Shown here: in pieces, positions 34,468 through 45,845 of the stretch
How positions within the stretch are numbered: position 1 is the first letter of the stretch
Layout: each line of letters starts with the position of its first letter
Assembly (NCBI RefSeq): GCF_051020765.1
Contig: NW_027469181.1
Location: 1-64,000 of the forward strand
Source: Lasioglossum baleicum
Taxonomy: Eukaryota > Arthropoda > Insecta > Hymenoptera > Halictidae
Direction of reading: 5' to 3'
Length of the DNA: 64,000 nt
Made by a program: the position numbers and the translations under genes
The notes under the pieces: generated by a model
The model's database searches: none
What the model was told of the DNA's origin: nothing
The model's input: only the letters and a program-made list of their open reading frames with translations

Positions 34468-35660
34468 GATGCATCCCGCAGGCTAGTCGAGTAAAAACAC
34501 GTGCGAGGTTTTGTGGGATGCGCATGCGCAGGTTTTTTGGGATGCGCATGCCTAGTCGAGCAAAAACACGTGCGAGAGGATGCGTCCCGCAGGCTAGACG
34601 AGCAAAAACACGTGCGGAGGATGCATCCCGCATGCTAGTCGAGTAAAAACACGTGCAAGAGGATGCTTCCCGCAGGCTAGTCGAGTAAAAACACGTGATA
34701 GAGGATGCATCCCGCATGCTAGTCGAGTAAAAACACGTGCGAGAGGATGCGTCCCGCAGGCTAGTCGAGCAAAAACATGTGCGAGAGGATGCATCCCGCA
34801 GGCTAGTCGAGCAAAAACACGTGCGAGGTTTTGTGGGATGCGCATGCGCAGGTTTTGTGGGATGCGCATGCGCAGGTTTTTTGGGATGCGCATGCGCAGG
34901 TTTTTTGGGATGCGCATGCCTAGTCGAGCAAAAACACGTGCGAGAGGATGCATCCCGCAGGCTAGTCGAGCAAAAACACGTGCGAGAGGATGCATCCCGC
35001 AGGCTAGTCGAGCAAAAACACGTGCGAGGTTTTGTAGGATGCGCATGCGCAGGTTTTGTGGGATGCGCATGCGCAGGTTTTTTGGGATGCGCATGCGCAG
35101 GTTTTTTGGGATGCGCATGCCTAGTCGAGCAAAAACACGTGCGAGAGGATGCATCCCGCAGGCTAGTCGAGCAAAAACACGTGCGAGGTTTTGTGGGATG
35201 CGCATGCGCAGGTTTTGTGGGATGCGCATGCGCAGGTTTTTTGGGATGCGCATGCGCAGGTTTTTTGGGATGCGCATGCCTAGTCGAGTAAAAACACGTG
35301 CGAGAGGATGCGTCCCGCAGGCTAGTCGAGCAAAAACATGTGCGAGAGGATGCATCCCGCAGGCTAGTCGAGCAAAAACATGTGCGAGAGGATGCATCCC
35401 GCAGGCTAGTCGAGCAAAAACACGTGCGAGGTTTTGTAGGATGCGCATGCGCAGGTTTTGTGGGATGCGCATGCGCAGGTTTTTTGGGATGCGCATGCGC
35501 AGGTTTTTTGGGATGCGCATGCCTAGTCGAGCAAAAACACGTGCGAGAGGATGCATCCCGCAGGCTAGTCGAGCAAAAACACGTGCGAGAGGATGCATCC
35601 CGCAGGCTAGTCGAGTAAAAACACGTGAGAGAGGATGCATCCCGCAAGCTAGTCGAGTAA
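34468..35660 (+). repeat. Array segment between 3.3-kb copies
   Basis: Satellite only. It holds a partial repeat of the 1,151-bp unit (GCGG at 34614) and three closely spaced four-unit B runs, from about 34,827, 35,027 and 35,188. These look like a local expansion of a B run with one or two flanking A units. Confidence 0.75.
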
Positions 35661-37765
35661 AAACACGTGCGAGAGGATGCATCCCGCAGGCTAGTCGAGT
35701 AAAAACACGTGCGAAAGGATGCATCCCGCAGGCTAGTCGAGCACAAACACGTGCGAGGTTTTGTGGGATGCGCATGCGCAGGTTTTGTGGGATGCGCATG
35801 CGCAGGTTTTTTGGGATGCGCATGGCTAGTCGAGCAAAAACACGTGCGAGAGAATGCATCCCGCAGGGTGGTCGAGTAAAAACACGTGCGAGAGGATGTA
35901 TCCCGCAGGCTAGTCGAGTAAAAACACGTGCGAGAGGATGCATCCCGCAGGCTAGTCGAGTAAAAACACGTGCGAAAGGATGCATCCCGCAGGCTAGTCG
36001 AGCACAAACACGTGCGAGGTTTTGTGGGATGCGCATGCGCAGGTTTTGTGGGATGCGCATGCGCAGATTTTTTGGGATGCGCATGCGCAGGTTTTTTGGG
36101 ATGCGCATGGCTAGTCGAGCAAAAACACGTGCGAGAGGATGCATCCCGCAGGCTAGTCAAGTAAAAACACGTGCGAGGTTTTGTGGGATGCGCATGCGCA
36201 GGTTTTGTGGGATGCGCATGCGCAGGTTTTTTGGGATGCGCATGCGCAGGTTTTTTGGGATGCGCATGCCTAGTCGAGCAAAAACACGTGCGAAAGGATG
36301 CATCCCGCAGGCTAGTCGAGCACAAACACGTGCGAGGTTTTGTGGGATGCGCATGCGCAGGTTTTTTGGGATGCGCATGCGCAGGTTTTTTGGGATGCGC
36401 ATGGCTAGTCGAGCAAAAACACGTGCGAGAGGATGCATCCCGCAGGCTAGTCGAGTAAAAACACGTGCGAGGTTTTGTGGGATGCGCATGCGCAGGTTTT
36501 GTGGGATGCGCATGCGCAGGTTTTTTGGGATGCGCATGCGCAGGTTTTTTGGGATGCGCATGCCTAGTCGAGCAAAAACACGTGCGAAAGGATGCATCCC
36601 GCAGGCTAGTCGAGCACAAACACGTGCGAGGTTTTGTGGGATGCGCATGCGCAGGTTTTTTGGGATGCGCATGCGCAGGTTTTTTGGGATGCGCATGGCT
36701 AGTCGAGCAAAAACACGTGCGAGAGAATGCATCCCGCAGGGTAGACGAGCAAAAACACGTGCGGAGGATGCATCCCGCATGCTAGTCGAGTAAAAACACG
36801 TGCAAGAGGATGCTTCCCGCAGGCTAGTCGAGTAAAAACACGTGATAGAGGATGCATCCCGCATGCTAGTCGAGTAAAAACACGTGCGAGAGGATGCGTC
36901 CCGCAGGCTAGTCGAGCAAAAACATGTGCGAGAGGATGCATCCCGCAGGCTAGTCGAGCAAAAACACGTGCGAGGTTTTGTGGGATGCGCATGCGCAGGT
37001 TTTGTGGGATGCGCATGCGCAGGTTTTTTGGGATGCGCATGCGCAGGTTTTTTGGGATGCGCATGCCTAGTCGAGCAAAAACACGTGCGAGAGGATGCAT
37101 CCCGCAGGCTAGTCGAGCAAAAACACGTGCGAGAGGATGCATCCCGCAGGCTAGTCGAGTAAAAACACGTGATAGAGGATGCATCCCGCATGCTAGTCGA
37201 GTAAAAACACGTGCGAGAGGATGCGTCCCGCAGGCTAGTCGAGCAAAAACATGTGCGAGAGGATGCATCCCGCAGGCTAGTCGAGCAAAAACATGTGCGA
37301 GAGGATGCATCCCGCAGGCTAGTCGAGCAAAAACACGTGCGAGGTTTTGTAGGATGCGCATGCGCAGGTTTTGTGGGATGCGCATGCGCAGGTTTTTTGG
37401 GATGCGCATGCGCAGGTTTTTTGGGATGCGCATGCCTAGTCGAGCAAAAACACGTGCGAGAGGATGCATCCCGCAGGCTAGTCGAGCAAAAACACGTGCG
37501 AGAGGATGCATCCCGCAGGCTAGTCGAGTAAAAACACGTGAGAGAGGATGCATCCCGCAAGCTAGTCGAGTAAAAACACGTGCGAGAGGATGCATCCCGC
37601 AGGCTAGTCGAGTAAAAACACGTGCGAAAGGATGCATCCCGCAGGCTAGTCGAGCACAAACACGTGCGAGGTTTTGTGGGATGCGCATGCGCAGGTTTTG
37701 TGGGATGCGCATGCGCAGGTTTTTTGGGATGCGCATGGCTAGTCGAGCAAAAACACGTGCGAGAG
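35661..37765 (+). repeat. 3,298-bp duplication, copy 2
   Basis: This is the partner of 32363-34467. Its central part recurs about 1,913 bp downstream (near 37,880-38,500) with the same order: CAGATTTTTT B run, GTCAAG half-A, and two GCATGCCTAG exits. Confidence 0.88.
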
Positions 37766-40700
37766 AATGCATCCCGCAGGGTGGTCGAGTAAAAACACGT
37801 GCGAGAGGATGTATCCCGCAGGCTAGTCGAGTAAAAACACGTGCGAGAGGATGCATCCCGCAGGCTAGTCGAGTAAAAACACGTGCGAAAGGATGCATCC
37901 CGCAGGCTAGTCGAGCACAAACACGTGCGAGGTTTTGTGGGATGCGCATGCGCAGGTTTTGTGGGATGCGCATGCGCAGATTTTTTGGGATGCGCATGCG
38001 CAGGTTTTTTGGGATGCGCATGGCTAGTCGAGCAAAAACACGTGCGAGAGGATGCATCCCGCAGGCTAGTCAAGTAAAAACACGTGCGAGGTTTTGTGGG
38101 ATGCGCATGCGCAGGTTTTGTGGGATGCGCATGCGCAGGTTTTTTGGGATGCGCATGCGCAGGTTTTTTGGGATGCGCATGCCTAGTCGAGCAAAAACAC
38201 GTGCGAAAGGATGCATCCCGCAGGCTAGTCGAGCACAAACACGTGCGAGGTTTTGTGGGATGCGCATGCGCAGGTTTTTTGGGATGCGCATGCGCAGGTT
38301 TTTTGGGATGCGCATGGCTAGTCGAGCAAAAACACGTGCGAGAGGATGCATCCCGCAGGCTAGTCGAGTAAAAACACGTGCGAGGTTTTGTGGGATGCGC
38401 ATGCGCAGGTTTTGTGGGATGCGCATGCGCAGGTTTTTTGGGATGCGCATGCGCAGGTTTTTTGGGATGCGCATGCCTAGTCGAGCAAAAACACGTGCGA
38501 AAGGATGCATCCCGCAGGCTAGTCGAGCACAAACACGTGCGAGGTTTTGTGGGATGCGCATGCGCAGGTTTTTTGGGATGCGCATGCGCAGGTTTTTTGG
38601 GATGCGCATGGCTAGTCGAGCAAAAACACGTGCGAGAGAATGCATCCCGCAGGGTAGTCGAGCACAAACACGTGCGAGGTTTTGTGGGATGCGCATGCGC
38701 AGGTTTTGTGGGATGCGCATGCGCAGATTTTTTGGGATGCGCATGCGCAGGTTTTTTGGGATGCGCATGGCTAGTCGAGCAAAAACACGTGCGAGAGGAT
38801 GCATCCCGCAGGCTAGTCGAGTAAAAACACGTGCGAGGTTTTGTGGGATGCGCATGCGCAGGTTTTGTGGGATGCGCATGCGCAGGTTTTTTGGGATGCG
38901 CATGCGCAGGTTTTTTGGGATGCGCATGCCTAGTCGAGCAAAAACACGTGCGAGAGGATGCATCCCGCAGGCTAGTCGAGCAAAAACACGTGCAAGAGGA
39001 TGCATCCCGCAGGCTAGTCGAGCAAAAACACATGCGAGAGGATGCATCCCGCAGGCTAGTCGAGTAAAAACACGTGCGAAAGGATGCATCCCGCAGGCTA
39101 GTCGAGCACAAACACGTGCGAGGTTTTGTGGGATGCGCATGCGCAGGTTTTTTGGGATGCGCATGCGCAGGTTTTTTGGGATGCGCATGCGCAGGTTTTT
39201 TGGGATGCGCATGCCTAGTCGAGCAAAAACACGTGCGAGAGGATGCATCCCGCAGGCTAGTCGAGTAAAAACACGTGCGAGGTTTTGTGGGATGCGCATG
39301 CGCAGGTTTTTTGGGATGCGCATGCCTAGTCGAGCAAAAACACGTGCGAGAGGATGCGTCCCGCAGGCTAGACGAGCAAAAACACGTGCGGAGGATGCAT
39401 CCCGCATGCTAGTCGAGTAAAAACACGTGCAAGAGGATGCTTCCCGCAGGCTAGTCGAGTAAAAACACGTGATAGAGGATGCATCCCGCATGCTAGTCGA
39501 GTAAAAACACGTGCGAGAGGATGCGTCCCGCAGGCTAGTCGAGCAAAAACACGTGCGAGAGGATGCATCCCGCAGGCTAGTCGAGCAAAAACACGTGCGA
39601 GAGGATGCATCCCGCAGGCTAGTCGAGCAAAAACACGTGCGAGAGGATGCATCCCGCAGGCTAGTCGAGTAAAAACACGTGATAGAGGATGCATCCCGCA
39701 TGCTAGTCGAGTAAAAACACGTGCGAGAGGATGCGTCCCGCAGGCTAGTCGAGCAAAAACATGTGCGAGAGGATGCATCCCGCAGGCTAGTCGAGCAAAA
39801 ACACGTGCGAGGTTTTGTGGGATGCGCATGCGCAGGTTTTGTGGGATGCGCATGCGCAGGTTTTTTGGGATGCGCATGCGCAGGTTTTCTGGGATGCGCA
39901 TGCCTAGTCGAGCAAAAACACGTGCGAGAGGATGCATCCCGCAGGCTAGTCGAGCAAAAACACGTGCGAGAGGATGCATCCCGCAGGCTAGTCGAGTAAA
40001 AACACGTGAGAGAGGATGCATCCCGCAAGCTAGTCAAGTAAAAACACGTGCGAGAGGATGCATCCCGCAGGCTAGTCGAGCAAAAACATGTGCGAGAGGA
40101 TGCATCCCGCAGGCTAGTCGAGCAAAAACACGTGCGAGGTTTTGTAGGATGCGCATGCGCAGGTTTTGTGGGATGCGCATGCGCAGGTTTTTTGGGATGC
40201 GCATGCGCAGGTTTTTTGGGATGCGCATGCCTAGTCGAGCAAAAACACGTGCGAGAGGATGCATCCCGCAGGCTAGTCGAGCAAAAACACGTGCGAGAGG
40301 ATGCATCCCGCAGGCTAGTCGAGTAAAAACACGTGAGAGAGGATGCATCCCGCAAGCTAGTCGAGTAAAAACACGTGCGAGAGGATGCATCCCGCAGGCT
40401 AGTCGAGTAAAAACACGTGCGAAAGGATGCATCCCGCAGGCTAGTCGAGCACAAACACGTGCGAGGTTTTGTGGGATGCGCATGCGCAGGTTTTTTGGGA
40501 TGCGCATGCGCAGGTTTTTTGGGATGCGCATGCCTAGTCGAGCAAAAACACGTGCGAGAGGATGCATCCCGCAGGATAGTCGAGCAAAAACACGTGCAAG
40601 AGGATGCATCCCGCAGGCTAGTCGAGCAAAAACACATGCGAGAGGATGCATCCCGCAGGCTAGTCGAGTAAAAACACGTGCGAAAGGATGCATCCCGCAG

Positions 40701-42507
40701 GCTAGTCGAGCACAAACACGTGCGAGGTTTTGTGGGATGCGCATGCGCAGGTTTTTTGGGATGCGCATGCGCAGGTTTTTTGGGATGCGCATGCGCAGGT
40801 TTTTTGGGGTGCGCATGCCTAGTCGAGCAAAAACACGTGCGAGAGGATGCATCCCGCAGGCTAGTCGAGTAAAAACACGTGCGAGGTTTTGTGGGATGCG
40901 CATGCGCAGGTTTTTTGGGATGCGCATGCCTAGTCGAGCAAAAACACGTGCGAGAGGATGCGTCGCGCAGGCTAGACGAGCAAAAACACGTGCGAGAGGA
41001 TGCATCCCGCATGCTAGTCGAGTAAAAACACGTGCAAGAGGATGCTTCCCGCAGGCTAGTCGAGTAAAAACACGTGATAGAGGATGCATCCCGCATGCTA
41101 GTCGAGTAAAAACACGTGCGAGAGGATGCGTCCCGCAGGCTAGTCGAGCAAAAACATGTGCGAGAGGATGCATCCCGCAGGCTAGTCGAGCAAAAACACG
41201 TGCGAGGTTTTGTGGGATGCGCATGCGCAGGTTTTGTGGGATGCGCATGCGCAGGTTTTTTGGGATGCGCATGCGCAGGTTTTTTGGGATGCGCATGCCT
41301 AGTCGAGCAAAAACACGTGCGAGAGGATGCATCCCGCAGGCTAGTCGAGCACAAACACGTGCGAGGTTTTGTGGGATGCGCATGCGCAGGTTTTGTGGGA
41401 TGCGCATGCGCAGATTTTTTGGGATGCGCATGCGCAGGTTTTTTGGGATGCGCATGGCTAGTCGAGCAAAAACACGTGCGAGAGGATGCATCCCGCAGGC
41501 TAGTCGAGTAAAAACACGTGCGAGGTTTTGTGGGATGCGCATGCGCAGGTTTTTTGGGATGCGCATGCCTAGTCGAGCAAAAACACGTGCGAGAGGATGC
41601 GTCCCGCAGGCTAGACGAGCAAAAACACGTGCGAGAGGATGCATCCCGCATGCTAGTCGAGTAAAAACACGTGCAAGAGGATGCTTCCCGCAGGCTAGTC
41701 GAGTAAAAACACGTGATAGAGGATGCATCCCGCATGCTAGTCGAGTAAAAACACGTGCGAGAGGATGCGTCCCGCAGGCTAGTCGAGCAAAAACATGTGC
41801 GAGAGGATGCATCCCGCAGGCTAGTCGAGCAAAAACACGTGCGAGGTTTTGTGGGATGCGCATGCGCAGGTTTTGTGGGATGCGCATGCGCAGGTTTTTT
41901 GGGATGCGCATGCGCAGGTTTTTTGGGATGCGCATGCCTAGTCGAGCAAAAACACGTGCGAGAGGATGCATCCCGCAGGCTAGTCGAGCAAAAACACGTG
42001 CGAGAGGATGCATCCCGCAGGCTAGTCGAGTAAAAACACGTGAGAGAGGATGCATCCCGCAAGCTAGTCAAGTAAAAACACGTGCGAGAGGATGCATCCC
42101 GCAGGCTAGTCGAGTAAAAACACGTGCGAGGTTTTGTGGGATGCGCATGCGCAGGTTTTGTGGGATGCGCATTTGCAGGTTTTATGGGATGCGCATGGCT
42201 AGTCGAGCAAAAACACGTGCGAGAGGATGCATCCCGCAGGCTAGTCGAGTAAAAACACGTGCGAGGTTTTGTGGGATGCGCATGCGCAGGTTTTTTGGGA
42301 TGCGCATGCCTAGTCGAGCAAAAACACGTGCGAGAGGATGCGTCCCGCAGGCTAGACGAGCAAAAACACGTGCGAGAGGATGCATCCCGCATGCTAGTCG
42401 AGTAAAAACACGTGCAAGAGGATGCTTCCCGCAGGCTAGTCGAGTAAAAACACGTGCGAGAGGATGCATCCCGCATGCTAGTCGACTAAAAACACGTGCG
42501 AGAGGAT
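37766..42507 (+). repeat. Array segment, left member of a 5.25-kb spaced duplication
   Basis: Satellite only. The part from about 37,265 to 39,380 recurs at 42,508-44,670 with an offset of 5,243. The offset becomes 5,267 beyond about 39,070, because the right member has one more B unit (24 bp) near 44,125. Unique changes in this segment include GTTTTCTGGG near 39887, TTTTTTGGGGTGCG near 40802, CCGCAGGATAG near 40570 and GTCGACTAAAAAC near 42482. Confidence 0.78.
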
Positions 42508-42843
42508 GCGTCCCGCAGGCTAGTCGAGCAAAAACATGTGCGAGAGGATGCATCCCGCAGGCTAGTCGAGCAAAAACACGTGCGAGGTTTTGTAGGATGC
42601 GCATGCGCAGGTTTTGTGGGATGCGCATGCGCAGGTTTTTTGGGATGCGCATGCGCAGGTTTTTTGGGATGCGCATGCCTAGTCGAGCAAAAACACGTGC
42701 GAGAGGATGCATCCCGCAGGCTAGTCGAGCAAAAACACGTGCGAGAGGATGCATCCCGCAGGCTAGTCGAGTAAAAACACGTGAGAGAGGATGCATCCCG
42801 CAAGCTAGTCGAGTAAAAACACGTGCGAGAGGATGCATCCCGC

Positions 42844-45830
42844 AGGCTAGTCGAGTAAAAACACGTGCGAAAGGATGCATCCCGCAGGCTAGTCGAGCAC
42901 AAACACGTGCGAGGTTTTGTGGGATGCGCATGCGCAGGTTTTGTGGGATGCGCATGCGCAGGTTTTTTGGGATGCGCATGGCTAGTCGAGCAAAAACACG
43001 TGCGAGAGAATGCATCCCGCAGGGTGGTCGAGTAAAAACACGTGCGAGAGGATGTATCCCGCAGGCTAGTCGAGTAAAAACACGTGCGAGAGGATGCATC
43101 CCGCAGGCTAGTCGAGTAAAAACACGTGCGAAAGGATGCATCCCGCAGGCTAGTCGAGCACAAACACGTGCGAGGTTTTGTGGGATGCGCATGCGCAGGT
43201 TTTGTGGGATGCGCATGCGCAGATTTTTTGGGATGCGCATGCGCAGGTTTTTTGGGATGCGCATGGCTAGTCGAGCAAAAACACGTGCGAGAGGATGCAT
43301 CCCGCAGGCTAGTCAAGTAAAAACACGTGCGAGGTTTTGTGGGATGCGCATGCGCAGGTTTTGTGGGATGCGCATGCGCAGGTTTTTTGGGATGCGCATG
43401 CGCAGGTTTTTTGGGATGCGCATGCCTAGTCGAGCAAAAACACGTGCGAAAGGATGCATCCCGCAGGCTAGTCGAGCACAAACACGTGCGAGGTTTTGTG
43501 GGATGCGCATGCGCAGGTTTTTTGGGATGCGCATGCGCAGGTTTTTTGGGATGCGCATGGCTAGTCGAGCAAAAACACGTGCGAGAGGATGCATCCCGCA
43601 GGCTAGTCGAGTAAAAACACGTGCGAGGTTTTGTGGGATGCGCATGCGCAGGTTTTGTGGGATGCGCATGCGCAGGTTTTTTGGGATGCGCATGCGCAGG
43701 TTTTTTGGGATGCGCATGCCTAGTCGAGCAAAAACACGTGCGAAAGGATGCATCCCGCAGGCTAGTCGAGCACAAACACGTGCGAGGTTTTGTGGGATGC
43801 GCATGCGCAGGTTTTTTGGGATGCGCATGCGCAGGTTTTTTGGGATGCGCATGGCTAGTCGAACAAAAACACGTGCGAGAGAATGCATCCCGCAGGGTAG
43901 TCGAGCACAAACACGTGCGAGGTTTTGTGGGATGCGCATGCGCAGGTTTTGTGGGATGCGCATGCGCAGATTTTTTGGGATGCGCATGCGCAGGTTTTTT
44001 GGGATGCGCATGGCTAGTCGAGCAAAAACACGTGCGAGAGGATGCATCCCGCAGGCTAGTCGAGTAAAAACACGTGCGAGGTTTTGTGGGATGCGCATGC
44101 GCAGGTTTTGTGGGATGCGCATGCGCAGGTTTTGTGGGATGCGCATGCGCAGGTTTTTTGGGATGCGCATGCGCAGGTTTTTTGGGATGCGCATGCCTAG
44201 TCGAGCAAAAACACGTGCGAGAGGATGCATCCCGCAGGCTAGTCGAGCAAAAACACGTGCAAGAGGATGCATCCCGCAGGCTAGTCGAGCAAAAACACAT
44301 GCGAGAGGATGCATCCCGCAGGCTAGTCGAGTAAAAACACGTGCGAAAGGATGCATCCCGCAGGCTAGTCGAGCACAAACACGTGCGAGGTTTTGTGGGA
44401 TGCGCATGCGCATGTTTTTTGGGATGCGCATGCGCAGGTTTTTTGGGATGCGCATGCGCAGGTTTTTTGGGATGCGCATGCGCAGGTTTTTTGGGATGCG
44501 CATGCCTAGTCGAGCAAAAACACGTGCGAGAGGATGCATCCCGCAGGCTAGTCGAGTAAAAACACGTGCGAGGTTTTGTGGGATGCGCATGCGCAGGTTT
44601 TTTGGGATGCGCATGCCTAGTCGAGCAAAAACACGTGCGAGAGGATGCGTCCCGCAGGCTAGACGAGCAAAAACACGTGCGAGAGGATGCATCCCGCATG
44701 CTAGTCGAGTAAAAACACGTGCAAGAGGATGCTTCCCGCAGGCTAGTCGAGTAAAAACACGTGATAGAGGATGCATCCCGCATGCTAGTCGAGTAAAAAC
44801 ACGTGCGAGAGGATGCGTCCCGCAGGCTAGTCGAGCAAAAACATGTGCGAGAGGATGCATCCCGCAGGCTAGTCGAGCAAAAACACGTGCGAGGTTTTGT
44901 GGGATGCGCATGCGCAGGTTTTGTGGGATGCGCATGCGCAGGTTTTTTGGGATGCGCATGCGCAGGTTTTTTGGGATGCGCATGCCTAGTCGAGCAAAAA
45001 CACGTGCGAGAGGATGCATCCCGCAGGCTAGTCGAGCAAAAACACGTGCGAGAGGATGCATCCCGCAGGCTAGTCGAGTAAAAACACGTGAGAGAGGATG
45101 CATCCCGCAAGCTAGTCAAGTAAAAACACGTGCGAGAGGATGCATCCCGCAGGCTAGTCGAGCAAAAACATGTGCGAGAGGATGCATCCCGCAGGCTAGT
45201 CGAGCAAAAACACGTGCGAGGTTTTGTAGGATGCGCATGCGCAGGTTTTGTGGGATGCGCATGCGCAGGTTTTTTGGGATGCGCATGCGCAGGTTTTTTG
45301 GGATGCGCATGCCTAGTCGAGCAAAAACACGTGCGAGAGGATGCATCCCGCTGGCTAGTCGAGCAAAAACACGTGCGAGAGGATGCATCCCGCAGGCTAG
45401 TCGAGTAAAAACACGTGAGAGAGGATGCATCCCGCAAGCTAGTCGAGTAAAAACACGTGCGAGAGAATGCATCCCGCAGGGTAGTCGAGCAAAAACACGT
45501 GCGAGAGGATGCATCCCGCAGGCTAGTCGAGTAAAAACACGTGAGAGAGGATGCATCCCGCAAGCTAGTCGAGTAAAAACACGTGCGAGGTTTTGTAGGA
45601 TGCGCATGCGCAGGTTTTGTGGGATGCGCATGCGCAGGTTTTTTGGGATGCGCATGCGCAGGTTTTTTGGATGCGCATGCCTAGTCGAGCAAAAACACGT
45701 GCGAGAGGATGCATCCCGCAGGCTAGTCGAGCAAAAACACGTGCGAGAGGATGCATCCCGCAGGCTAGTCGAGTAAAAACATGTGCGAGAGGATGCATCC
45801 CGCAGGCTAGTCGAGCAAAAACACGTGCGA
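42844..45830 (+). repeat. About 3.0-kb tandem duplication, copy 1
   Basis: This copy matches 45846-48803. The offset falls from 3,002 on the left to 2,973 on the right because the second copy lacks one B unit and several single bases. Shared variants are GTCGAACAAAAAC (43859/46861), GCGCATGTTTTTT (about 44407/47383) and CCGCTGGCTAG (about 45349/48321). Confidence 0.88.
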
Positions 45831-45845
45831 GAGGATGCATCCCCC

